Shown piece after piece: positions 8,555 to 16,120 of a stretch of DNA of 64,000 nt. The notes below the pieces were generated by a model. It saw only the letters and a list, made by a program, of their open reading frames with translations, did no database searches and was not told where the DNA came from. Source of the DNA: Hylemonella sp. (GTDB lineage: Bacteria; Pseudomonadota; Gammaproteobacteria; Burkholderiales; Burkholderiaceae_C). Both the position numbers and the translations under genes were made by a program. The stretch spans positions 1-64,000 of the forward strand of contig JAUXVI010000047.1 of assembly GCA_030680575.1 (NCBI GenBank), read 5' to 3'. How positions within the stretch are numbered: the first letter of the stretch is position 1; every line of letters starts with the position of its first letter.

Positions 8555-9952
8555 GTGACTCACGCATCCACTTTTCCTGCACATGGCAAGACCACCGAGG
8601 GCTGGCCGTTCTGGTCCGTTCTGGTGGTCGACGACGAACCCGGCATGCGCAATTTCCTGGTCAAGACACTGACGCCGCGTTGCCAGTCCGTCCTGGAAGC
8701 CAGCAGTGCCGAAGATGGCGCCACGCTGCTGCGCAACCACCATGTCGACCTCATCATCCTGGACATTGCCCTGCCCGGCCTGAACGGCGTGGCCTGGCTC
8801 AAGGAATTGCGCGACCAGGGTTTCTCGGGCCAGGTGATCCTGATCACCGCCTTTGCCGACCTGGACACCGCCATCGAGGCCCTGCGCGCCGGCGCCTCCG
8901 ACTTCATCCTCAAGCCCTTTCGCGTCCCGCAAATCCTCAATGCGGTCCAGCACTGCCATGAGTCTGCCCGGCTGGCACGTGAGAACTTCGTGCTGCGTCA
9001 TACCCTCTCCAGCAGCCAGTGCGCCAGCAACGGGCTGGTGGGACACTCCCCTGCCATCACCCAGCTGGCGCAAACCCTGCGACGCGTGGCCGCCGTCAAC
9101 AGCACCGTGCTGCTGCAAGGCGAATCGGGCACCGGCAAGGAACTGGTGGCGCGTGCGCTGCACGCACAGAGCCCGCGTGCACAAGGCCCGTTCGTGCCGG
9201 TCAATTGCGCCTCCATGTCGCCTGAGCTGATCGAGCGCGAACTCTTCGGCCATGCCAAGGGCGCCTTCACCGGCGCCACCAAGGCCCGCGACGGGCTGTT
9301 CTACTACGCCCAGGGCGGTACCTTGTTTCTGGATGAAGTGGCCGAATTGCCATTGGCACTGCAGGCCACGCTGCTGCGCGCGCTCGAAGACCTGAAGATC
9401 CGTCCACTGGGCAGCGAGCAGTTGCTGCCAGTGGATGTCCGCATCATTGCTGCCACCAATCGCTCTCTGCAGGAAGAAGTGGCCGCCGGGCGTTTCCGCA
9501 AAGACTTGTATTACCGGCTGCAGGTGGTGGAGATCACGCTGCCGCCGCTGCGCGAACACAAGGAAGATATTCCGGAGCTGGTGCAGCACTTCATGACCCA
9601 GCTCGCCCCCGCCCTGGGTGCGAGCCCGCTGGAGATCACCCCCGCCGAGATGGCCTACCTGCTGCAGTACGACTGGCCTGGCAATGCGCGCGAGCTGCGC
9701 AACCTGATCGAGCGCTCCCTCATTCTGGGCTCGCTCAACGTCTCGGCGCTCTACTCGATGGACAAGCCCGGGGCCGCAACGGCTGGCCGTCACGCCACGT
9801 CACCTGCCACCACCGACCTGCATTCCCTGGAGAAGCAGCACATCCGCACCATCCTCGACTCGGTGCAGGGGGACAAGACCCAGGCGGCCCAGTTGCTGGG
9901 CATCTCGCGTCGCACGCTGGAGCGCCGCTGCGCCGAGTGGGCCTTGTCGTGA
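8555..9952 (+). CDS. Sigma54-dependent response regulator (NtrC family)
   Basis: The 465-residue product has three domains. The receiver domain (about 20-135) has acidic pocket Asp26-Asp27 and likely phospho-acceptor Asp70 (DLIILDIALPG). The AAA+ domain (about 160-390) has Walker A GESGTGKE (189-196), the GAFTGA loop (236-241) that contacts sigma54, and Walker B GTLFLDEV. The C-terminal Fis-type helix-turn-helix includes KTQAAQLLGISRRTLERR. Intact GAFTGA means it should open sigma54 promoters. GTG at 8555 is the start. It is translationally coupled to the kinase gene downstream and divergent from the fdh operon, which is its most likely target. The signal is unknown. Confidence 0.92.
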   Translation: MTHASTFPAHGKTTEGWPFWSVLVVDDEPGMRNFLVKTLTPRCQSVLEASSAEDGATLLRNHHVDLIILDIALPGLNGVAWLKELRDQGFSGQVILITAFADLDTAIEALRAGASDFILKPFRVPQILNAVQHCHESARLARENFVLRHTLSSSQCASNGLVGHSPAITQLAQTLRRVAAVNSTVLLQGESGTGKELVARALHAQSPRAQGPFVPVNCASMSPELIERELFGHAKGAFTGATKARDGLFYYAQGGTLFLDEVAELPLALQATLLRALEDLKIRPLGSEQLLPVDVRIIAATNRSLQEEVAAGRFRKDLYYRLQVVEITLPPLREHKEDIPELVQHFMTQLAPALGASPLEITPAEMAYLLQYDWPGNARELRNLIERSLILGSLNVSALYSMDKPGAATAGRHATSPATTDLHSLEKQHIRTILDSVQGDKTQAAQLLGISRRTLERRCAEWALS

Positions 9953-12066
9953 GGCCTGCCGCCGCGTTGCTGGCCTGGCGAACACCGCACTGGATCAGCA
10001 GCTCGATCCGCAACAAACTGCTGGCCATGGCACTGCTGCCGCTGCTGGTGGTGCTGCCGCTGCTGGTCGGCGCACTGGTCATCTGGGGCAATGCGGCCTA
10101 CGACCGCCTGCTCATCACCAAGGTGCGCAGCGACTTGGCGGTGGCCCATGGCTACTTCGAGCAGGTGTTGGCCGAGGTCGGTAACGGCACGCGCGCCGTG
10201 GCGGCCTCACAGGCGCTGTACCACGCCCTGCACCAGCAGGACCGGGGCACGATGCAATCGCTGCTGGCACGTGAACGCCAGCGCCTGGGTTTCGACTTCT
10301 TCAACCTCTACCGGCTCGATGGACGCCTCATCACCGCGGGCTGGCAAGGGCAGGATGTTCCTGCAGCGCCGGTCTATGCGCCGGCCAGCGGGCCGGCCGC
10401 CATCGATGCGAACGTCAGCACCGGGCACGCCACCGTGACGCGACTGGAGGCGTCCGATCTGCTGGCGCTGGCGCCGCACATGGCAACGCGCCTGCACATC
10501 CCGCTGATCCAGACGCGCGGCGCCACGCCTTCCGAGCGCAGCGTGGAAGACCGTGCGCTCGTGATGCTGTCCACCACCCCGGTACGCAACGCAGACGGCA
10601 GCATCGTCGCGCTGCTGCGCGGCGGCGTGGTGCTGAACCAGAACCTGCCCTTCATCGATCACATCAACCGCATCGTCTACCCGGACGGCTCGTTGCCTTT
10701 CGACAGTCACGGCACGGCGACGCTGTTCCTGGACGACGTGCGCATCACCACCAACGTGCGCCTGTTCCAGGACCAGCGCGCCATCGGCACGCGTGTGTCG
10801 CAGGCGGTACGCAATGCCGTGCTGGGCAACGGCGAGACCTGGCTCGACCGCGCCTTCGTGGTCAACGACTGGTATGTCTCGGCCTATGAGCCGCTGGCCG
10901 ACGCGCAGGGCGAGCGTGTCGGCATGCTGTACGTCGGCTATCTGGAGCAGCCGTTTCGTTACGTCAAGTACGGCATGCTGGCGCTGATCGTCGGCATCTT
11001 CCTGGTCGTCATGGTGCTGGCGGCGCTGTTCTCGGTGCGTTGGGCGCGCAGCATCTTCCGGCCGCTGGAACGGATGAACCAGACCATGCAGCGCGTCGAA
11101 GACGGTGACGTCAGCGCGCGCGTCGGCCCGGTGACGGCACGCGATGAAATCGGCGCCCTGGCCAGCCACTTCGACCAGTTGCTCGATGTCATTGACGACA
11201 AGACACGTGCCTTGCAACGCTGGGCCGACGAACTCGACGCCAAGGTGATCGAGCGCACACGCGAACTGGCACAGAGCAACGCGTCGCTGCAGCAGGCGCA
11301 GAAGCAGCTCGTCAAGTCGGAAAAACTGGCGGCCATCGGTCAGCTCACTGCCAGCGTGGCGCACGAGATCAACAACCCGATCGCCGTGATCCAGGGCAAT
11401 CTCGACCTGATGCGCGAAACCTTGGGCCCGCAAGCCGCCCCGGTGAAGTCCGAGCTGCAGTTGCTGGACCAGCAGATTGACCGCATGCGGCTGATCGTCA
11501 CCCAACTGCTGCAGTACGCACGCCCGACCGAATATGCCGGCTACGTCGAAGCCGTGGACGTGAACCGCGCATTGGAGGATTCGCTGGTGCTGGTAGCCCA
11601 CCTGCTGGCACACACCCACATCGACGTCGAGCGCGATCTGCAAGCCACGGCGTTGGCTGGCATCAACCGTCAGGAACTGCAGCAGGTCATGATCAACCTG
11701 CTGATCAATGCCATTCAGGCCATGCCTGGGGGCGGCCGGCTGCGGCTGCGCACACGCAATCGCAGCGAGCTCGTCACGGACGGCCGCACCGGCGTGCTGA
11801 TCGAGATCAGCGATACCGGACCGGGCCTGAGCCCGAAGGTGCGCGAACGCCTGTTCCGCCCTTTCTTCACTACCAAGAACGATGGCAACGGCCTGGGGCT
11901 GTGGATCAGCGTGGGGCTGGTGGAGCGCTATGGCGGCAGCATTGAAGGCCTGAGCCGCCGCGAACTGGGCGAAGACATGACGGGCGCCACCTTCCGCATC
12001 TGGCTGCTGAGCGAGCCGGTGTCACCCGAAACGCCTGCGGCCAGCATGGAACCTCGTCGCGCCTGA
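9949..12066 (+). CDS. Membrane sensor histidine kinase
   Basis: The protein of about 705 residues is the partner of the regulator before it; the GTG at 9949 overlaps that gene's stop (GTGA), and an in-frame GTG at 9937 is an alternative. It has a first transmembrane helix (about 25-46), a large periplasmic sensor region of about 290 residues that looks like a double-Cache fold, a second helix (about 340-362), a HAMP linker, a coiled coil, and a kinase core. His472 in SVAHEINNPIAVIQ is the phosphorylated histidine. The ATPase has the N box (MINLLINAIQAMPGGG), G1 (DTGPGL) and G2 (GNGLGLWIS). A periplasmic ligand such as formate or another small acid would suit the location but is inference. Confidence 0.9.
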   Translation: MRPAAALLAWRTPHWISSSIRNKLLAMALLPLLVVLPLLVGALVIWGNAAYDRLLITKVRSDLAVAHGYFEQVLAEVGNGTRAVAASQALYHALHQQDRGTMQSLLARERQRLGFDFFNLYRLDGRLITAGWQGQDVPAAPVYAPASGPAAIDANVSTGHATVTRLEASDLLALAPHMATRLHIPLIQTRGATPSERSVEDRALVMLSTTPVRNADGSIVALLRGGVVLNQNLPFIDHINRIVYPDGSLPFDSHGTATLFLDDVRITTNVRLFQDQRAIGTRVSQAVRNAVLGNGETWLDRAFVVNDWYVSAYEPLADAQGERVGMLYVGYLEQPFRYVKYGMLALIVGIFLVVMVLAALFSVRWARSIFRPLERMNQTMQRVEDGDVSARVGPVTARDEIGALASHFDQLLDVIDDKTRALQRWADELDAKVIERTRELAQSNASLQQAQKQLVKSEKLAAIGQLTASVAHEINNPIAVIQGNLDLMRETLGPQAAPVKSELQLLDQQIDRMRLIVTQLLQYARPTEYAGYVEAVDVNRALEDSLVLVAHLLAHTHIDVERDLQATALAGINRQELQQVMINLLINAIQAMPGGGRLRLRTRNRSELVTDGRTGVLIEISDTGPGLSPKVRERLFRPFFTTKNDGNGLGLWISVGLVERYGGSIEGLSRRELGEDMTGATFRIWLLSEPVSPETPAASMEPRRA

Positions 12067-12080
12067 ACGCTTTCTGCGGC

Positions 12081-12719
12081 TCAAGCCAGCATGTCGAAGC
12101 CCTGCATCTCCACGCTAAAGAACGCACGCGTGAATTCGGCCAGGGCAGCATAAAAACGCGCCTTGGGGTGCTGGGCGAGGGCATCACACAGCTGGTTGAT
12201 CCACGGTTGCAGGTGGTCGGCAAAGAACTCGCGCTGCCGCGTGAGATTCGCCACCGCCACGTCATCGCCTGCGATCAGGTAGCGCATCACCTCGCACAGG
12301 TAGGCGATGTGGTCCTCGGTTTCCGGCATCGTCTCATCGCGCGCCAGGCCGAGTGCCGTCAAGGCATCACGCAGCTTGGCCAAGGGCTTTTCATTCAGGA
12401 AGCCACTCAGGTAGTGAGAACCAAACAGGTAGACCTCGGGTTTGCCAACGCCACCGAACAGGGCGTCGTACTCCTGGTGGATGGCGACGTCATCGAGCGC
12501 GCGGGCAGCCGCTACCAGACCACGCCAGGGCTCTTCCAGAAAACCGCCGGCGGCCGGCGCTTCCGTTGCCGCCACGCGCAATTGGGCCAGCAGCTCCGGC
12601 GCCGCTGGCGCGTAGTACAGCATGGCCAGCAGGCCATAGAGCTCGGCGCGCGCCGTTTCCTCGTCAAGCGTCGAGCTCGACGCAAGCACAGCAGGGTTGG
12701 AATCAGAGGGAATAGTCAT
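12081..12719 (-). CDS. TorD/DmsD-like molybdoenzyme chaperone
   Basis: This 212-residue, largely helical protein matches the TorD/DmsD family that binds Tat signals and guards molybdoenzymes until cofactor is inserted. The typical segments are ELYGLLAMLYYAPAAPELL near the N terminus, the central YDALFGGVGKPEVYLFGSHY, and ETEDHIAYLCEVMRYLI. ATG at 12719 is used; the in-frame TTG six bases upstream is less likely. It follows the multi-cluster Fe-S protein gene by 34 bp, and its end faces the end of the kinase gene. The expected client is the Tat-exported FdhA of this island. Confidence 0.88.
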   Translation of the reverse strand: MTIPSDSNPAVLASSSTLDEETARAELYGLLAMLYYAPAAPELLAQLRVAATEAPAAGGFLEEPWRGLVAAARALDDVAIHQEYDALFGGVGKPEVYLFGSHYLSGFLNEKPLAKLRDALTALGLARDETMPETEDHIAYLCEVMRYLIAGDDVAVANLTRQREFFADHLQPWINQLCDALAQHPKARFYAALAEFTRAFFSVEMQGFDMLA

Positions 12720-12753
12720 GGGCAAATTTCGTCGGGATGCAAGTGCACGGCAA

Positions 12754-14850
12754 TCAGAGATCGGTGATGCGGGCTTCGTTCGGGTCGGTGTAGAGGTCGA
12801 TCACGCGGCAATCGCCGCACATCTTGAGCCGCTCCAGTGCCGCGCCCTGGAACATGGCATGGCCGGCCAACTTGCCGAGCATGGCTTCAATGGCCTTGAG
12901 CGTGCCAAAGGGTTTGCCACAGCGCACGCAGGCGTAGGGCTGCATTTCATTTAGCACCACGGCTTCCTTGCGCTGCGGCGTGAGACGCAACTGAGGAATG
13001 AGCGAGAGTGCCTTTTCCGGACAGGTCTTGACGCATAAGCCGCACTGCACACAGTTCTTCTCGATGAACTTGAGCTGTGGCGACTGCGGGTTGTCCTGCA
13101 GCGCACTGGCCGGGCAGGCGTTGACGCAACTCAGGCACAGCGTGCAAGCGTCCTTGTTGATGGCCAAAGCCCCCAGGGGCGAGCCCTGCGCCGGTAGCGC
13201 GATGACCTCGGGCTGCTGTGTCGCCTGCTCCAGCAGATGATCGAGCGCCAGCTCCAGCGTGGCGCGTTTGTCGGCCTGCACCGCAAAACCCGCCACCTTG
13301 GCCACGCCTGGCGCAGCCGGTGCCTGCAAGTCGGCATCGAGCGCGGCCAGGTCGCGTGCATCGCGCGCGTGCAGAATGCGGAAGTGCTCCCCCTGATAAC
13401 CCAGCCCGTTCAGGATGGCCTGCGCCACATTCATCTGCGCACGCACCGCTTCCAGGTACTGCGGCGCTTCCTCGCCGGTCATCAGCACCCAGACATTGGT
13501 GGCACCGTACGCCACAGCCGACAGCCAGACATCAAGACCAAGCGAGGCGGTATGCCACAGCGCCATCGGCAGCACGCGCGCCGGCACACCGCGGACGGCT
13601 GGGTCGATGCGGGCAGCACGCCCCAGGTCGCCGATCAGGCGCGCGCCGGCGTCCTGGCTGTGCAGCAGCAGGGCCGGCTGCTTGCCGCCGGCGCGGGTGT
13701 AGGTGGACAGCAGCGTCTTGATCTTGCTGCCCTGGTCGCTGGCACGCGGATAGGCAAAACTCAGGGCGCCGCTGGGGCAGACCGTGGTGCAGGCGCCGCA
13801 ACCGACGCACAGGTTGGGGTTGACCTTGATCTGCTGGCGCTCGCGCTCGGAACTGATGGCCGAGGCGGAGCAGACGTCAACGCAGGCATTGCAGCCGGTC
13901 TTTTCGTTACGGCTGTGGGCGCAGAGCTTTTGCTTGTAGACAAAAAACTTGGGCTTTTCGAATTCGCCCACCAGCCCCCGCAACGCGATCAGCGTGCGGT
14001 GGTCCGGCCCCTCGGCACGGACGACATGGAAATAACCTTGAGGCAGTGCATGCTGGGTGAAGGCCGGCGTGGCGCGCAGGTCCAGCACCAGGTCAAAGCT
14101 TTCGCTCTCGGCCTGCGGCTCACGCGTGAAGTCGATGGCGCCGGCCACGCCGCACACCTTGACGCAAGCCCGGTGGGATTTGCACAGGGCGCTGTCGATT
14201 TGATAGTCGAAGCTGATCGCCCCTTCCGGACAGGCTGCAATGCAGGCATTGCAGCGCGTGCAGAGGTCGAGGTCGATCGGGTTGTTGCGTTGCCACTTCA
14301 ACTCGAAGGCGCCGAGCCAACCCGTCAAGACACCGATCTTTCCGGTCAGCACCGGATAGCGCCGCTCCTGCATGCCGCCATCCTGGCCAACGCCGAGGCT
14401 GAAGATCGTCACATCCAGGGTATCACCCAGCAGCTCGGCTGCGCGCTCGGCTGCATCGAGTGCGCCAATGATGAGCAAGCGGCCTGCGCTCTTGTAGGTT
14501 ACCGTGGGCACCGGCTCCGGGTCGGGCAAGTGCGCTGCCGCCAACAAGGCCGCCATTTTCGGCGTGGCCTTGGCCGCGTCCTTGCTCCAGCCGCCGGTTT
14601 CGCGGATATTGACGAAGCGGATCGGCACACCGGCAGCGCCGGGTGTCTGCGCCGCGATTTCGCCGAACAGACGGCTTTCCTGGGTGCAAGCCACCACGAC
14701 TTGATCGCCCTGGGCCAAGGCCTGCTCGAAGGCCCCAGCCTCCCGGCGGCACAGGGTGGAGTGCAGCGTCAGCGTTTCATTCAGTACAGCGCCCAGAGCC
14801 CTGGGCTCCAGCGGCATGGTCTTATTGCAGTCGCAAATCAGTGTCGGCAT
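12754..14850 (-). CDS. Large multi-cluster 4Fe-4S ferredoxin-type protein of the formate dehydrogenase cluster
   Basis: The 698-residue soluble protein has many cysteine motifs: CTRCNACIAACPEGA (about 196-210), CKSHRACVKVC, CNACVDVC, CVGCGACTTVCPSGA, CTLCLSCVNACPASA and CVQCGLCVKTCPEKA, plus a C-terminal pair CVRCG and CGDC resembling a zinc ribbon. The N terminus starts MPTLICDCNKTM. It should hold about five or six [4Fe-4S] clusters, enough for a long electron wire. The stretch between the fourth and fifth motifs resembles the beta-alpha fold of HdrA-linked or MvhD-like electron-transfer proteins, but this is only an impression. It overlaps the DUF3306 gene by 29 bp and lies in the shared accessory set. 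A role in electron transfer to or from formate dehydrogenase, or in its maturation, is inference. Confidence 0.8.
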   Translation of the reverse strand: MPTLICDCNKTMPLEPRALGAVLNETLTLHSTLCRREAGAFEQALAQGDQVVVACTQESRLFGEIAAQTPGAAGVPIRFVNIRETGGWSKDAAKATPKMAALLAAAHLPDPEPVPTVTYKSAGRLLIIGALDAAERAAELLGDTLDVTIFSLGVGQDGGMQERRYPVLTGKIGVLTGWLGAFELKWQRNNPIDLDLCTRCNACIAACPEGAISFDYQIDSALCKSHRACVKVCGVAGAIDFTREPQAESESFDLVLDLRATPAFTQHALPQGYFHVVRAEGPDHRTLIALRGLVGEFEKPKFFVYKQKLCAHSRNEKTGCNACVDVCSASAISSERERQQIKVNPNLCVGCGACTTVCPSGALSFAYPRASDQGSKIKTLLSTYTRAGGKQPALLLHSQDAGARLIGDLGRAARIDPAVRGVPARVLPMALWHTASLGLDVWLSAVAYGATNVWVLMTGEEAPQYLEAVRAQMNVAQAILNGLGYQGEHFRILHARDARDLAALDADLQAPAAPGVAKVAGFAVQADKRATLELALDHLLEQATQQPEVIALPAQGSPLGALAINKDACTLCLSCVNACPASALQDNPQSPQLKFIEKNCVQCGLCVKTCPEKALSLIPQLRLTPQRKEAVVLNEMQPYACVRCGKPFGTLKAIEAMLGKLAGHAMFQGAALERLKMCGDCRVIDLYTDPNEARITDL

Positions 14851-15466
14851 GATCTTTTGTGGTTGGCTGGGAACCCGTGGTCTGCCCGGCAGTGGACAAC
14901 GGGACCTGGCTGGTATCGTGCAGACCAGTTGGCTGGTCTGTGGGGTGTTGTGGTGGTGTGCTTTCGGCGTCTTCTGCCACCGCAGCAGGCGCCCGCACCG
15001 CAGAGCCAGAAGGTGCTGGCGGTGGCGATGTCTTTTCTTCCGGCTCTACCAGATTGAGAAACTGGGCACTGGCCATCTTGCGCAACATGGACAGCGGCAG
15101 CGGGTCCGGCTTGGAATAATCGTCGATGTAGATGTCCAGCCCGTCCATCACATTGAAGTGCGGGTCGGCGAACAACTTTTTCATTGCGGCATTGCGCACC
15201 TGCGGATCGACATCGGTGGCCACAAAGCGCTTGAAGTCGGACTGCGGATGAAGTGCCTGCACGTCTTCCAGCGTCGGTGGCGGCGCGGCCGCTTCTGCCG
15301 CTGGGGGCATCTGTGGCAACGCACCGGCAGGCACCTCCGCGTCGGTCGGCACCGCGGCAGTAGGTGCAACCGGCTCTGTCGCTACCTGGCGCTGTTCCTC
15401 CAGGGGCCGACCTTCGCGCACCTCCTGCTTGCGGCGCGACCAGCGACCGAGAAAACCATCAGTCAT
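14822..15466 (-). CDS. DUF3306 family protein
   Basis: This 214-residue protein begins MTDGFLGRWSRRKQEVREG and has a conserved core, DFKRFVATDVDPQVRNAAMKKLF followed by DPHFNVMDGLDIYIDDYSKPDPL, which defines DUF3306. The rest is Pro/Ala-rich and probably disordered. It has no signal peptide or membrane helix. Its ATG overlaps the end of the DUF3305 gene by 8 bp and its 3' end overlaps the Fe-S protein gene by 29 bp, so the three are tightly coupled. The pair occurs next to formate dehydrogenase genes in many proteobacteria. Molecular function is unknown; cytoplasmic maturation is a reasonable guess. Confidence 0.85.
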   Translation of the reverse strand: MTDGFLGRWSRRKQEVREGRPLEEQRQVATEPVAPTAAVPTDAEVPAGALPQMPPAAEAAAPPPTLEDVQALHPQSDFKRFVATDVDPQVRNAAMKKLFADPHFNVMDGLDIYIDDYSKPDPLPLSMLRKMASAQFLNLVEPEEKTSPPPAPSGSAVRAPAAVAEDAESTPPQHPTDQPTGLHDTSQVPLSTAGQTTGSQPTTKDHADTDLRLQ

Positions 15467-16016
15467 GTCCGCCTCTGAATTTCTTTTCGGCGCTCACCGA
15501 AGCCGGGTTGCCGAACCGGTCCGTCAACGGTTTGAAGCTCTCGGGCCGTTTGCGCCGCTTCGGTTCCTCCACGTAGTGCTCGCGTGCGAATGCGAGCATC
15601 CACGCCACGATGTCGGGGGCAACAGGAACCTGTTCCACCATTTCCTGCGCATCGAGCCAGCGGCCAGCGTCGTGGTAACTCAGGGACACCTCCAGAGGGC
15701 GGGCCATCGGCTCGTCGGCCACAGAGGCTTCCTCTTCCATGCGCCAATGCACAAACCAGCCAGGGGCTGGCGTGGTGGCGTTGAGGTAGTAACCCTCGGC
15801 ATCGTCCTTGAACAGCGCCACGGTGAAGCCGGGGTGCAACCAGCGCTCCTCACCATCGGTCTTGTGCAACAGCGTAGGTTGGTCGCCGAAGCTGGCTTGG
15901 TTGGCGATCACTTCGTCCAGGACCCAGCGCCAGGGCTGCCAGCGGCTCATGGCGCCTTCGACACGCTCCTTGCGCATCACCACGGCAACATCAAGGGCGG
16001 GGTTGTGTGTATTCAT
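15459..16016 (-). CDS. DUF3305 family protein
   Basis: The 185-residue cytoplasmic protein starts MNTHNPALDVAVVMRKERV, followed by the block RWQPWRWVLDEVI, both typical of DUF3305. Other conserved pieces are WLHPGFTVALFKDDAEGYYLN and PGWFVHWRMEEE. The ATG at 16016 is used; an in-frame GTG four codons upstream is weaker. It is the first gene of the DUF3305-DUF3306-FeS-TorD set and lies 104 bp after the end of fdsA in the same direction, so it may be read through from the fds operon or have its own promoter. Function is unknown beyond association with formate dehydrogenase loci. Confidence 0.85.
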   Translation of the reverse strand: MNTHNPALDVAVVMRKERVEGAMSRWQPWRWVLDEVIANQASFGDQPTLLHKTDGEERWLHPGFTVALFKDDAEGYYLNATTPAPGWFVHWRMEEEASVADEPMARPLEVSLSYHDAGRWLDAQEMVEQVPVAPDIVAWMLAFAREHYVEEPKRRKRPESFKPLTDRFGNPASVSAEKKFRGGHD

Positions 16017-16120
16017 GACAGGCGCCACTGTACAGGATAGGAAAAGCCCTGCATAACCATCCTGTTTCGCCAGCCTGATGGTGCGCGGCTGCCTCCCTGG
16101 GATCAGCCGCGCGGACGCGC

